Of a DNA stretch of 64,000 bases, positions 34,813 to 48,647 are shown in pieces. Source of the stretch: Polytrichum commune (Eukaryota; Streptophyta; Polytrichopsida; Polytrichales; Polytrichaceae); assembly GCA_950295325.1 (NCBI GenBank), contig OX485803.1, positions 44,345,554-44,409,553 of the forward strand, written 5' to 3'. Each line of letters opens with the position of its first letter. Positions within the stretch are counted from its first letter, which is position 1. Made by a program: the position numbers and the translations under genes. The notes under the pieces were generated by a model that was not told the origin of the DNA, made no database searches, and saw only the letters and a program-made list of their open reading frames with translations.

Positions 34813-37800
34813 TCATGAATCGTCCATATCATGGTCATTGTCATTGTCATCTTCATAGTATTCATCATCCCGCTGAATGTGCTTGTCTTGAGTATGTTCT
34901 GAAAACCAACACCATGAAGTGAGCAAAGAGATATCCAATTTCAAATTTCTCTACATGGCTAGAGACAAACTTTGACAAAAGCATATGAACATTCAAACAA
35001 CAATGAGGTGGACACTTTTCCACCTGGTACTACTTATCAAAAACAAATTGCAAAAGCACATGTCAAGGAGAGTCCAAAAACCTAGTAGCATATCATGAGT
35101 CAAAGCCCAGTGTAGGGGACTTACGGTCCATACGCTCATCTGGATTTAGTTCATCCTCATCAAACTCTGGAATGTACGTATCTGGAGGCACCTATCCAAC
35201 CATGCACTTTGAAAATTATGAGTTTGTCAAAAGACAGTTCGAATGAACAAACTATCCTTCTTAACAATAAGCAAAATATTTATCACTTATTTGCAACATA
35301 TGGAACTTCCTGCGGGTGCTATAGATCATGGCCTTAACAGTGATATACATATATAGAACGTTCTAAGTAGAACAACAAATGAATACCTCGTGCATCTGGA
35401 CCCCTGGCGCATGAGCAATTCTTCGCAGATTCTCCATAACCTGTTGCTTGATTGTACTCAAGTAGGTCTTTCCATTCAAGTTTTCCTGTGTGCAAAAATG
35501 ACACAATAAGGATCACCATAAAATTCAGTGACTGTTACAACATTAATATGAAGACAACTTGAGGTTTAAATAATGGATTGGTGAAAATAGCACAAGCCTG
35601 ATCTGCTGCTAGTCAAGTGAACAGGATCATCCTAGGAAAATGGTGACCTAAGCACCTTACAACTCTAATCCATCCACATCTTTGTGTTTGAAATAAAATG
35701 GCTTGCAATAATATCTTGAGATGATGCATCAGGCACAATCCTTCCATTCATGCCACAATTATCTGTCTAAGGAGGTCTGCAACACCTCATGCATTGCCAC
35801 ACCCTCAATTCACTTTCATAAAGTTACTAAAAGATATCTGCAATTAGTCTATATAACTGTTATAAAAAATATAAATTATTGTTGGCTTCATGAATAATGT
35901 GGACTGCACTATATGAAGAACCTGTGTATCTACATAAAGCAATGCATTACCATGTGATTTCCCGAGGTTGTCTTTAATGTACAATCTGGTTTGAAATACT
36001 TGAGGTAGTCATTATCAGGAATTTCTGCAGGAAACAATCAAGATCCTCAGCAATTACCACAATAAGTACTTTGAGCAACAAACATATGCCTATGCACTCA
36101 ATGCTCATTCCAGAATTTTGAACAAGTAAAATAGTAAACCCACCAAAAATTACCAAAAAAACAACGAACACATTATGAGATCCAGAACTCACATTTGCAC
36201 TACACTTACTTCTCTTGCTTCATCCCACAAAAAGAATCAGGTCATACACATAATAATCAACTATCATTTCTGATAGTTTGAAGTTAAGCAGAGAAGACAC
36301 TAAGTTTGAGAATTACCGTTTGGTAGTTCCGTATCCACAAGCACACCAGTCTCCACTGTCCAACACCGTGCAACATTCTCCTTTGTGTATCCACCTCCAC
36401 CCGTAACCTTAAGAAAATCACAAATAAACTGAGGCTCCACTTGCTGTAATCTATATTCTAGGAAGTGTAGAAGCCTGGAGGAACACAAGAATGTACTGAA
36501 TTAAGAAAGGGCAATTTCAAGGTGCCTATGTGGATGTGGATTGCAACATTCAAGGAACACACTTCAATGTAGATAATACCCAATTAGGAATGAACACAAC
36601 GTTTTCACATTTTTATGGTACATTCCATGATGTTTGACAATATATCTGATAAGGATCTTACCAGAAGAGGAATGTTCAACTTCTTCACAAATTTCACACA
36701 CTCAGAATGTCCTGTAACAATGGAAGCCTCCAACATGTTAGATCACTATAGGGACTAATTCTCCAAGCAACGGGAGTAGATAAGCCAAAGCAATACTGAT
36801 TATGAAAAATGGGTACAAAATCAATCCAATCTGAACCATTTGTACATATGATGTGTAGTTCAACTGTGGTCATGAGATTGTACCATCAATAGAGAGATTG
36901 AAGCAGCCAAGACGATCCCCCGCAAGTGAATCAGCCCCACATTGCAGAACAATAGCACCAGGTTGATAAACTTCCACAACCTTCTGAATGACCTGTCAAT
37001 ACAAAAAGCCAGATATCTCAATAAAACTAAATCCAGAGACATGAACAAAAAAGCCTATGAAAACATCAATGTTCACTGATACTGGGTCACAATGTAATAT
37101 TTTGCAAGTGTTTCAAGTCCTCATTAATATAGCCAAGTTGTACTCTTGAAGAAACTGCCCCCAAAAAAAACCATATAAACAGTTCAAGGAATGGAATTTC
37201 AGCTGCAGCAAGAAAGTGTTATAGCACATAGTATCCATAAGGAGTATAATTAGCACATTTGCTTCTATATAATCACCTACATGAGTCCACATGTTCAGGC
37301 TTTACCACTTTGAACATTCGAATGAAGTTTACATCATCAATTCCATCCTTCAGAGGAACATTGATTGCATAGTACTTTCCCTCCCTCTCTCCAACATCCT
37401 GGAAATATCAAGCATATGTCAGAGAGGTTGCTACTTTGAGGTGTCTTGGGCTACTTCCTCTGGCAGCCTAGAGACTCAATCTACCAGCTGGTATTCATAT
37501 TACCATCTACCAAAACCAAAGCACCAAGACAGGAGGTTTGTGTGACTTGATTTGCTTCAACATTACATCCTGGTTAGGTTCCAAGAAATTTCACCTTGAC
37601 ATCCCCTGTTCCTGGGAAAAAGTAGTCCCCAAACTTATGAAAACTCACTGTCATCACTCTGCAACATTCACAAAGCATCATAATCAACACTAAGAAGGAT
37701 TGAAAAATTCCCAACAACCTGATTTACTTGCACCATTTGAAGGGCTGGCCCACAAAACCCAAACGCTCTGACAATTACACTCTGTAAGTCAGACTACCAA

Positions 37801-40474
37801 AACCTACATGAGGAATACAAGATGTACAAAAATTCTTCAAAGTGCTTAAGCAAAAAGAGTTAAGGACCCACCGGTCAGTGAGATAGAAGGCTTCCTCAAC
37901 TCCATCCCCATGATGGATGTCAATGTCAATGTATAGAACTCGAGCATGATACTTCAGAAGCTCCAATATTCCCAAAACCAAGTCATTGACATAGCAGAAT
38001 CCAGAGGCTTCACACTTCTTTGCATGATGTAAACCTCCAGCCCAATTGATTGCGATGTCACATAATCCATGGTTCAATCGATGCGCAGCATCTACCAGAC
38101 AGAAAGTAAATTATTTACTGCTTACAAGAACAACCACAACTAAACTTACTGTACCTATGTACGGAGGTACAAACAAATCTGAATATATGCAAATAAAATA
38201 AGTTCCACCCAAACACAGATGAGCTGATAGATTTAAAAGAAGGTGGTGACTTGTACATATCAACGTCTTGCCTGCAAGGACTGCATGAACAATGTTGATC
38301 CTATATTTAACACTTTTATGTGTAAAGAGCAATCTGTTGAGAGCAAGTGGTCACTAGACTCCTTTTAAGAGAGTTGAAGTATAAATAGGCTGTGGATTAG
38401 CCTGCACAATTGAAGTCTGGCACTCACCAATTGTACCACCAGCATAGATTTGACAGAATTCAAAGAGGTTATCAAAAACAGGACAATCCTCTCCCATGTT
38501 ATCTGCATGCCACACATACTCAGATAAGAAAGCTTGGTACAAAATCATCATCCAATAGAAATGGTACTCGATTTAAATAAGAACACTGGAGAAAAAGCAA
38601 CCAAGAAGTATGGAGAAACGATAGCAAATAGGGGATACATCTAGGACTCACATCTGATTAATTCTGCTGAATATTTCTCTTGCATTTCAGGTGTTATCCT
38701 ACGCAGGAACTCAATATAGTCTGTTGAATGAAACTGCGCGAGCTCCACAGGGTATGCTTTATGTGGTCTCTGTTCCAAACAAAAATCAAAAAGAACATTG
38801 CTCAATAACCTCAATCTCTACATTTGGACAAATTTAACTGCAGGAGAAATCTGATGACTATAGCATGATGCAATTGACCACTATTACATAGGCAATTTTG
38901 AAGACACAAATAACAATTAGACCTGTGAACTTCTAGTTATTCTATTACCAGAGCTATAAAAACATGAAGTGAGAGTATCCCTCAATTCTTGACAATGTTG
39001 TTAAATATACACTTTGATTGCAAAACTCAAACTTGGACACCACCAATTGCAACAATTCTCTCTAACAGTCATCTAGATTGACTTGTTACTCTGTTCCATT
39101 TAACTACAGAAAGTTGCACAAATAATTACTTCCAAAGGGCAAGAGAAAGAACATCCACTTACATACACCTCCATCTTCTTGTGGAGCCCATAAGCAAGCA
39201 CAAGGCTGTTAGTCATGCACAGCCGATGAGGCTTCATTGGGTGATTTGGCCCATAATAAACACTACCCACATCCCCTGCAAAAAATACAGCCCTACAAAA
39301 TCAATACTAATCTCAAAAACTATGACCAAAAACAGTAATCCAGAAACTGAATGTTGATGTCATTTTAATCAACATCTTGGCATTGAATCTGCACAAGATT
39401 CAATTTAAGGACTTGTAGCAAAGCTTGAAATAGCTTTCATAAAGTAAACATGCCTAATTCAGTCACTTATCTTGATTGGTCACCTACATTTGAGCGGTGT
39501 GTGGTTAGATGTGAATCTAAGAATGGACGCCAAAAATACATGTGTTTAAAAGAGATTGGACTTCAAGCTCAAAATTTGTTAACCATTATAGGCTCAACAG
39601 TCAACATAATCCTTTAGGGGGGAAGGCTACATGGTGGTTTATAGCTCCAGCACTTTCGACTTTGCAAAATCATACCAGCAACAAGGATTGTTGCTAAAAT
39701 CTCATATCACGTTCGCAGATCCAAAAAAATTCCAAATTCTGAAATCCAAGAGAAGTTTCCCTTACATATAACGCTATCTGCTTATATGTAACCCTGGTAA
39801 AACATAAGCACAAGTGTTTATATGTAGGTGCCATGATTAAAAATTCTATGTAAGGTAGGAATCAGATACGGTCTTGAATTACAACTGGTATTGATCACTT
39901 TCCTGCCCTGTGTTGATAAACCCGCCATTTATAAGTAGAAACCCAGTTCAAGCGAAACTAAATTAAACTCGAAATCCTAGTCTGGACCTAAGCAGCTGAA
40001 GACCTTCTAAAAATGTGTGCACAAACTAGACGAATGTCCAAAACTTTGATCATTGCTCTCAATCCAACCACAAAGTTTGAACGAATTCGTTGCTAGAGAG
40101 TTTTCATAAGGGAGAAATTAGTTAACTAGTAGATGAGCTTAACGGACCTCATGTATCCGCCAACCTAAGGACTCGCATCCATGGTTTTACACCGCGGTGT
40201 GCATCCTAGGTTCATGCGTACATACTGACAGTATCCATCGACTGATTCTGTACAATTAAGCTACAAGACATCGATGACAATTTTTAAAGACCCGAAAACA
40301 TATAGCTCAATAGAGAAAACGAGGGAGGAGAAATTGCGTACACCCCTCCCTCCTCCAAAATACCTCCATCTCCAGAAATTGAGATCCCGTTACTACATGA
40401 ACTAACTCAAGAGAAATTATATGTGAGAACCGCTCACCATCGTAGAAGTACGAAACGCGATCCTTCGCCGGCAT
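34813..40474 (-). CDS. HDA9: Class I histone deacetylase, HDA9-like, 14 exons, with a one-base frameshift
   Basis: Zinc-dependent lysine deacetylase acting on nuclear histones. Minus-strand exons: 40438-40474, 39163-39275, 38652-38769, 38428-38502, 37872-38091, 37595-37658, 37306-37398, 36884-36992, 36662-36711, 36317-36407, 35951-36024, 35387-35486, 35125-35191, 34813-34898. Catalytic residues are visible: HH 136-137, zinc ligands Asp172 and His174 in [11 protein letters not shown], Asp261 in CGADSL, and Tyr300 in GGGGYT. The tail [14 protein letters not shown] matches the HDA9 clade rather than HDA6 or HDA19. All splice phases agree except exon 12, which is 100 bp instead of the expected 99: the conserved frame (NLNGKTY then [19 protein letters not shown]) is broken by one extra base in an AAA run at 35460-35462. 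As written, the product would end after about 391 residues rather than 431, losing the C-terminal helices. This is either a sequencing/assembly error or a recently damaged allele. Confidence 0.93.
39445..39640 (+). repeat. Dispersed repeat copy in HDAC intron 1
   Basis: Contains ACATTTGAGCGGTGTGTGGT, GTGAATCTAAGAATGGACGC, TGTGTTTAAAAGAGATTGGA and GGCTCAACAGTCAACATAAT, all in the family order. Confidence 0.7.
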
Positions 40475-40692
40475 GACTGACTGCCGCGCTGCTTCAACAC
40501 CACACTGATACCAAGAGAACGGATGATGTCACTTCCTGCTCAGCTCATCTTAGAACGACACCAGCAATTCCAACACCAAACCCCATCCGAGCCTTAAGGA
40601 ACAAACACAAGCGATAGAGTGTCCTCTTCAAAAATCCTCGTCAAAAATCTCGCATACCTCGCCTTCCTCGCATCGCAACTTCGTCAAGCTCC

Positions 40693-40733
40693 AAACCCTA
40701 ACATCAGAGCTGCAAGGAGAGCTCGAAACCCTA
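40693..40733. promoter_or_regulatory. Two telo-boxes upstream of the HDAC gene
   Basis: AAACCCTA occurs at 40693-40700 and 40726-40733, about 220-260 bp upstream of the HDAC ATG, in the probable 5' UTR or core promoter. The motif is a known plant promoter element; its use here is inferred. Confidence 0.45.
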
Positions 40734-40799
40734 GAGCTCACTGTGCGATGAAGGAACAATGATGATGACGTCATCATTCTTGAGCGATTCAACAAAAAT

Positions 40800-43080
40800 T
40801 CCGAACCCGGCCAATAAGAAAGTAACTTACTTGTGGTTTCGCGGGCCTTGATTGGCCGAAAGCTGTTGTTGTATTTGGCTGAGCTTGTGAAGAAGTTGGG
40901 CTGCTAGGAATTTTTTGATCATGTGGAGGGCCACATACATTCGAAAATGCCGATTTAGAAACTGAGTTTGGTAAGCCAAGGTAAAAAAAAATCTCGGCTT
41001 TTGACACGTGTCTACTCCTAGGGAGCTTGGTTTCAAAGTTGGTCCCTCTCTTACTATGTAGAATCATTTGTTTCCACCACCGAATCATCAGTGTGTATCT
41101 TTGACAAAGTTTTTGCAAGTTTTTGACATTTGACATGCAAAAACTCGCATAACAAGCAAAAAAAAAAACATGTCAATTGACATGCACAGTTTAGAATTTG
41201 ACATGTAGTGTGACTTGTGAAGAAAAAAAAACCACGTGTTAATTGACACGTACTACTAGGCACGTGACATCGAGGTGACATTTTGAAAAAAAAACGTAGA
41301 TGTGAATCGACATTCGTTTTTTTTTCGATTCTGAAAACGTCATGCGACACTTTAGATTTGAAGTCGAACGTCAAATGAAATCTATCAAACATACACATTG
41401 ACTCCGATCTAGATTCGGTGTTTTCGTAAAACTTCGGTTTGTGATCGGAGTTGAAATGGGACAACTCTATCCATTAAAAACAAGAAAACAGTAGAACCGT
41501 GAGGCTCTGTCCTTTGCTATGAAAGACTACAATTATAGCTGATTACTTTGCTCATGCCAATCCATGGCTATTCACTATACCAAACCTTTCTTGGATTTTG
41601 TGCACCTTCTTCTCAAACACGGGTCAAGGATTGAAGCTACTCATTTATCACCCGAAATTTTTAAAATAAATAATCAAGAACTGCCAAAATAACTATAGTT
41701 AACTAGATTTCTTTCAATGCATTTTAAGGAGCACTTATATATATATATATATATAAACTATAGTTAACATCCACATTACATAAAGTGGACCAAAAATAAC
41801 AAGAACAAGTAACGTCCAAGTGTGAACACAGAGTGGTTAGGAAATTTGCTCTTGAAACGAAGAAGTTGATGCATAGTCTCTGTCCTACAAACAGAGCCAA
41901 TAAAAAAAAGGGGGGGGTCAACCCCAAATCCAACTTACTCAAGGTTAGACACGTGTGAAGGCCGAAATTCTTTTGATCTTGGTTCACCAATCTCGGGTTC
42001 AAAATCGGCATTTTCATTTTCAAACAATCGTGGCCTCCCCTTCATTGATGGTGGACCATGACTTTTAGTTATGACTCACGAGGCCCACACAAGTTGTCCA
42101 TGTATTCCAAGAAGATCTAAGCCCACCGAGCAGGCATTAACTCCACTTATCGGTGCTGCAATCAACCACCGATTTTGTGATTTCAATGACTCCAGTGCAG
42201 AGTTGACCCTCGTAATTCATATTTAAAGTTTCCAAAGTGCGGCTCTAGATAATCAATTGTGCATAACGTATTGTAAGTGATCAAAGCTCTGAACCCTGCA
42301 AAAATCTAGCTGAGTCCGGTGATTATTATGAAGTTTATTTATTCGCAATGTACTCACGCTCCATAGCCTTAACTTACTACTTTGATCCAGTGATGAGGGA
42401 GATTTTTGGGCATAATCGGTTGAGAGATCCTAGTGTTTGCAAGTCCAACCGGTTACATGTCGATGACATGCTTCGGTTTGTCTATATTAATTTGGGTATA
42501 TTCTTCTATAGATTCCTCTAAAATGATCGGTGATTCTCATGCAGTCTTGAACTTCAACCGGTTATTTTGCACATTCAATTGGTTCATCTGTAACTACCTG
42601 GTGGTTCTCCCCGATCATAGCTTTGATTTGAATCAGAGTTTGTCCGTGGAGTACGGTCCTATGAACGGGGAGGTCTGACAAGTAGAGATGAGTTGGTTGA
42701 GTTTGAGAAATAATTGGTTCAAGTTTTGGGTTAATCATGATTTTTACATTACATTATTCGATTGCTATTGTCACATATCTCAATCGCTCATAAATAATAC
42801 AATAAGCATTTACAATCAATACAATTATTGAGAACTTTCACCGGAGTATAATAGAAAAAAAAATTCACCCTTAACAAATACAATGTGATTGACTATAAGC
42901 TTGAACCACCCGACCATAGGGGACAGACAAACAAATCCTTTCGCCTCCCCCGAGCTTCCTCTTATGTCAAAGCATTACTTTTACTTTCTATTTCCAACTA
43001 TAGTACTAGTCTTATATTCATAGCTCTAGCTTTAGTTCCACTATGAATCTTCTATCTTTGGATCCTCTAGAACCTTCTTT
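40800..43080. other. Intergenic region, no gene seen
   Basis: AT-rich with A-tracts (41158-41310), a (TA)n run at 41737-41754 and a copy (about 42410-42730, reverse) of the CCGGTT-rich repeat also present at 22960 and 44335. Frames are short and unrecognised. Confidence 0.5.
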
Positions 43081-43108
43081 CATTTACTGACTCAATCACA
43101 TTCTTCCA

Positions 43109-43376
43109 GTTGGAACTCTCTAATTCCAACTTGATTTATTCATCCATTCATTTAGTTTGGAACTGTCTAATTCCAACTCAATTCATCTATCCATTGAGAG
43201 TTGTCTAACTCTGATTCATATCTTATAGTTGGAGTTGTCTAACTCCAACACAAAGATCTTCCATCGGAAGTTGTCTAACTCCCATGCACAATTTGTCCAT
43301 GGGTTGTCTGGCCCTTGTACACAATTCATTCATGGGTTGTCTAGCACATTTCTTCTTATGGAGTTGTTTGACGCCA
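43109..43376. repeat. Array of about eight small hairpin units
   Basis: Units centred on (G)GTTGTCTAAC(C) recur every 30-50 bp at 43109-43130, 43155-43177, 43196-43212, 43228-43249, 43265-43283, 43299-43317, 43331-43350 and 43359-43376. The best unit, GTTGGAGTT-GTCT-AACTCCAAC (43228-43249), is a perfect 9-bp stem with a four-base loop; others keep most of the stem. Spacers contain a recurring CACAATTCATCCAT-like string. Confidence 0.7.
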
Positions 43377-43439
43377 ATGACCATCTGCTCACATGCTAAA
43401 TACATCAAAGTATGGTTAGTCATCATTCTTCCCCAATCA

Positions 43440-46400
43440 ATCAATCGAGAAATCTCTTAATCAAGGGTACCACTAGAGTACATCACAACCATCAGCCTTC
43501 TCAGTCTAATAATAGACATTGACATTGTTTCACCCGTATTTTTACTTGTGTTTTCTAGCTAAATCCACTTACTAACAAGCATATTTAAGGTATGATTCTA
43601 GCACCTTGCATGACATGTTTTTGGCCCCACCCAACTTGGTCACTCATTTGAATAATATTATGGTAGTGGAATGTATAGAAGAAACTTTATCAATACAAAA
43701 ATGGAAAGATATCAACTGTAATCAGTTGGATTTGGCAATAGTTAGATCCGAAACTTGTCTATTAAGAGCTGAACATTAGCTTGTCTTAGGCTAGATTTTG
43801 AAGTTAGGTGAAACTCCTTGGACATCCTCCTTCATTCACAAGAACTTTGAGATAATTAAAATATGGGGCATGCTACCCTAAAGTCCATGTCAACCTATGC
43901 GAGACTATTTTGGTCCCCATCTTAGTTTGACAAGCTAAAAAATTCAGTGTTTTATAACCCAACACCGTGACTCATATACCAGTTTATTAACATGAATCTT
44001 ACAAAGATTTGGGTGGCTTTAATACAATACACTCTCCAACTCTCCAACTCACCTGTAGTTTAATCATTCGAAGATTCTATGGATAACTCTAAAAGCATAA
44101 TTGATATTAGGGTTTTGTCACTAAAATGATAAGTAATTGCATTACTTTAAATTTGGTTGGGCCGGTATAGTGGTATAGCTCCTCATAGACATGTGATTCA
44201 TTGGGACATGGTGTTAGGCTTGTAATGAGACACCATGTACATCATGCTTACATGGGACATTATCACATTGGATGGCCTAATGGGCCGGGATGCATGCACA
44301 TCAATACCAACACAATGAATGAAGAGAACCAACCACTAATTACAAATGACACGGTTGGGTTTGAGAAATAACTGGTTGAAGTTCAAGAGTTCAAAAAAAT
44401 TACCATCATTTTAGAGGAATTTATGGAATTGATAAATATGTATTTCAAATTGATAAATAAAAACCGGAAGATCACAACATGCAATTGGAAACACTAGGAC
44501 ACCAATACCAAAAAGTTCCATGTTGAGCCATAAATGGACATACATGACAACCGATGTTTTTTCAAACAATTGATATCATATATGGATATATTGTATGTGA
44601 TCCTATTCTAGTAAGAACTCCGAGACTATTTATTATTTTGGTACAAAACACCTAATACTCTAGTTCCTTGAGAAACTATGTCTGTTAGCAATGAAAATAT
44701 TTGGGCAAATTTTTGCAGAAACTTACCTTGAAATTTGGGTTTAGACACCCATGTGTGTTCAGGGGATCATTTTTAAGGCCCAAGTACTCAAAAACTTATC
44801 CATACCCACCACATGGTGCAAGCAAGTGCCGATTCATTCAAACGTCTTTTCGCCCCCTCCTTCCCACCCACAATATTGAGGTTACCATCTCCTTCTCATG
44901 CTTCACTTCCTTGCTAGCAAAGCCCTAGCCGCGGGAAGGTTGTCTCGCCGCATGTAGCCACCTCCGCCAAGCCCAATACGTCTTGATTCTTCTTGCTTGC
45001 ATGAGGCCTCACCTTTGTTTATTTATTTTGTGTGAGCTCTAAGTTGAGCTGCTTACATGTGTCTACAAGGGGAGTTGCAAGTTTAAGGTGGTCACGGTGG
45101 TGATTATGGTTTGGCGATTTCCCATTTAATTATCTGCCATTAAGCACTATTAAGTTTAAATTACAGAGAGTTTCATTGTCACCGACCAGGTACAAATCGC
45201 ACTCCCTCCCTCTTCCATTCATCAATCTTGCTCCTTGCTCATCATTTTCTAACAATCTTGCTCGTCATGGTCATCCTCATTCAACAATCTAGCACATCCT
45301 TTGGCTAGCCGTGAGCATGTAGCTTTGATTCCTCTACCTAGCCATTAGCAATTGGCTTTGTGCATCAATGCAACCACTACTAGTTATTTAGTTTGATTGG
45401 GTTTGGGTTTGGTTTACAATTTTGCAAGTTGCATGCCATATTGATTAGGTACCTAGGGGTGTTGGGTGCAGGCGCTTGTTTGGGTTACAAATTTACGAAT
45501 TCCCAAACACTAGAAGTGTTGGGTGTGGAACATTGCAACAACGATTAGTGCTTTTGAGCACTTTGCAACACTTCTCATATTGTATGTGTTGATATTGCTT
45601 TCGGGACTTTGTAGCATTTTGCATTTTGCATGTACTCATTTTGTTCTTGGTACTTCGCCACATTCTACAATCTACACATGTTGATTTTACTCAAGTTGGT
45701 ACTTTGCAGTATTTTGCAATTTGCATGTGCTCAATTTGTTGCACATCATTTGGCTGAGTTTAGGGTGGTATTGTGATTTTCATTACCACCATGATGTGTT
45801 TGTCAAATTCTAACTAGTGTCCACAATTTGGGAGTGTAGAATCAAAGGCATCCAAGGGGCACTAGCAATCTGATGTAAAAGGTGAATGGTAATTTTACCA
45901 TCTGATTCCAATGAATTGAGTATTTTTCTCCATCAATCTCACATGGCCAATGTTTGTTTCTCATATAGCATCTTTGAATCTTGTTTCCACGATGTCGCCA
46001 TATCTCATAACTACTTGTGAAGCAAGAGATAATTGCAATGAGGCCGGCTATTCATTTACGATTATGTGTTTGTTTTATGAACATTACTAACGTTTGAAAT
46101 GCATGTAGTGCACTATGCTATAGTTGGGCAAAGTCTTTTTGAGATTTCGTTCCCCCCCCCCACACACAATATTTTTTGTAACCAAACTTATATTTTAATT
46201 GTATGTTGTAACATTTTTTTTAACTTGCTAGATGAAAGGTGAGAAGTTGTTGGTTCAAAGTGTTCGCCAAATACATACTCCCAATGGCTTCAAATAACAT
46301 GCAATCACATACATGTATGTGGTTGTTATTGCCGCATTATTCCCTCACCCTAAAAATTGTGTTGTTGAATATAATTTTTTTGCCAAAATTTCTCCACTCT

Positions 46401-47150
46401 TTTTTACCATTGTGCGGTAAAACCCCTCCATGTTCACCACCCTAGCTACCTTTAGTTTTACAAAATGTTTACACTACCTTGTTAGGTTGTAATACAACTT
46501 GTTTTAAGACACTCAATTCAATCATTTCCTGAAATTATCATAACACATATATTTTTCTTGTGAACACATGTTTCTTTCATATTTTGGACAAACGTCAAGT
46601 CGGATAGAAAAGCACTTGTTGAATCACTATCCTTCTCTTAAACTAGGATTTAAATATATTTGGATTTGCGCATGAATTTTGAACAATTCCAGCTGCCGAC
46701 ATGATGTATGCTAGAAAGCATAACTATACAAATATGATGGTTGACGAACATGAAATATAAACATTCGAAGGTATGGTTGTTAAGTTAATGCTTTTGTTGT
46801 TGTTGTCATTTGATGTTTTGTCCTCATAAATGCACGTCCCTTATTATTATTTTTGGACAAGTGATTTGTCCAAATATACTTAAATACTAGTTCTAAAGAT
46901 GTAGTGCAAATACTCTAGCTTGGCTACCCCTTCATCCACATGTATTGTGTTGCCTTGTAGATGGAGTATCCAACATCACGACACATATGATAATAGGTCA
47001 TGTACCAAACCAAACCACGTAGTTGTGGTTGATTATTGTGGGTAACACAACCAATCACAAGTACAACCACCTTTTCATGTAAACAACGCCTCAATGTTCA
47101 CTAACTTCACTTCACTTGTTGGCTCCATGTCAAATAGTACAAAGGTGTTA
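43440..47150. other. Intergenic region, no gene seen
   Basis: AT-rich. It holds the third copy of the CCGGTT-type repeat (44335-44510). Near 45540-45745 is a degenerate tandem repeat of about 55-60 bp (TTTGCA(T/A)TTTGCATGT(A/G)CTCA(A/T)TTTGTT). No supported exon. Confidence 0.5.
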
Positions 47151-47500
47151 TTCGATTGTTTTTTCTTTATTGATAATGATCGGTGTGTGGTTAGGTGAGG
47201 ATCAAAGACAAACACCATAAAGACAAAATTTGTTTAAGTTAAAAGAGATCAGATGACATCTTTCACATTTAGTAACATGCTCCACACTCAATAGTGAAAC
47301 TTACTTGGGAGGAGCTTTGTATTCAATTAAGAAATCATACAAGCATGTACTTTTGACGACCATAACTAGAGAAGGAGAGATATGATTTTCAATCCAAATT
47401 TTGTTGTGCTTCGTCATAGATTTGCTAATGCAACACGAGTTTTGTTGTATAAATCTAATCAGTAAAGTTGGAGAAAATGAAGAACAAACAAAATAACCAC
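47150..47500 (+). repeat. Dispersed repeat, forward copy
   Basis: Contains GATCGGTGTGTGGTTAGGTG, a GTTTAAGTTAAAAGAGATCA block, CACACTCAATAGTGAAA, and the distal part TGCAACACGAGTTTTGTTGT shared with 14285 and 30235. Confidence 0.6.
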
Positions 47501-47570
47501 AAAGGCAACAAGGCTTTAAAATTACATAGGTCCAATAATGACACCTACTTTGAGTCTCTAACATGAAGCT

Positions 47571-47956
47571 ACACTAAATATAGTATTTAGTGTCACCAAT
47601 TTTATTTGTCTTGCTCAATACTAATATAAAACACAGTGTAGTGTCACCAACACTAAATGTTAACCCAAGATTATTTGTCATTCCTTGTAATTTTTTTTTG
47701 GGGGGGATTATAGATTTACAGTATTGCAATTAGTGTCACTTACCAAGTAATTTCTCATCCAATTTTCAATCATCCATGACAATATTTCATCACAAGTTGC
47801 TGACAAGAGAAGGGAGGGTTTCGGCCAATGAATGAACTCATTCATCATCCATGACAATATTTGTTCACTTATTCATAAGAAGTGTCATCCAAAAAGTGAT
47901 CATAGTGACATAAAATATCATATGACACTAAATATCATATTTAGTGTCAGCTAGTC
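47571..47956. repeat. ACTAAATAT-ended repeat, uninterrupted copy
   Basis: Each end carries a palindromic string: CACTAAATATAGTATTTAGTG near 47572-47592 and GACACTAAATATCATATTTAG running into TGTC near 47931-47955. The interior matches 24543-24900 closely. The element looks like a MITE or foldback relic; it is the empty-site reference for the nested MITE at 24020. Confidence 0.75.
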
Positions 47957-48647
47957 TACTCACCGCATGCCTCCAAGTCACTTGAAGCTACGAGTACAAG
48001 GGAACATGCACACATGAATAGACTCCCTTACTTATTATGAAAAGGCTCCAATACAAAATAGCCTTTTTGGTTCAGATTTGCACTCATTCAAACTTCATTT
48101 GCGTTGAAAATTAGTTGCTTCAATATGACTCATGCTAGCTAATCTACAACATTTTTCTGCAATCATTTTGACAATTCTAATGATATGAAATTTGCATAAA
48201 ACTCTAAAAGTGACACTTTAAGACATGGATGCCTTATTACACCCCGTAATATCAACATCAATAATGCCACTCACTTTCTAATATCCCGAAACCCTAGGGA
48301 ATGGATCTTCGTAGTTCAAATCTCACTCCTTATTGTCACATTTCCCTCCCTTATCTCACAAAATTTGTCATTAATGCAAACCACCCAAGAAGTCAACCCA
48401 CACCGTCACATTGTGCCATGTGTCAACACGTGGAGTGCCATCTTCTTATTCTTCTTCTTATGTCACTTGTTGAATGCTAGTATATGTGTCCACCACATCG
48501 CCCGGGAAAGTCAAGTGGAGTGGACCACACTAGCATAAGTGACGGGAAAACAAATTCAAATTGTTCTCACATCTCCTGTGTATTATTCCATAATATCACA
48601 TGCTAGACTAATTATATTATAGTATCACGCATCCATGCTAACCCTAC

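Noticed and set aside
43109-43376. CRISPR-like array
   Set aside because: Units are too variable, spacers too short and themselves similar, and the host is a plant nucleus; there are no cas genes.
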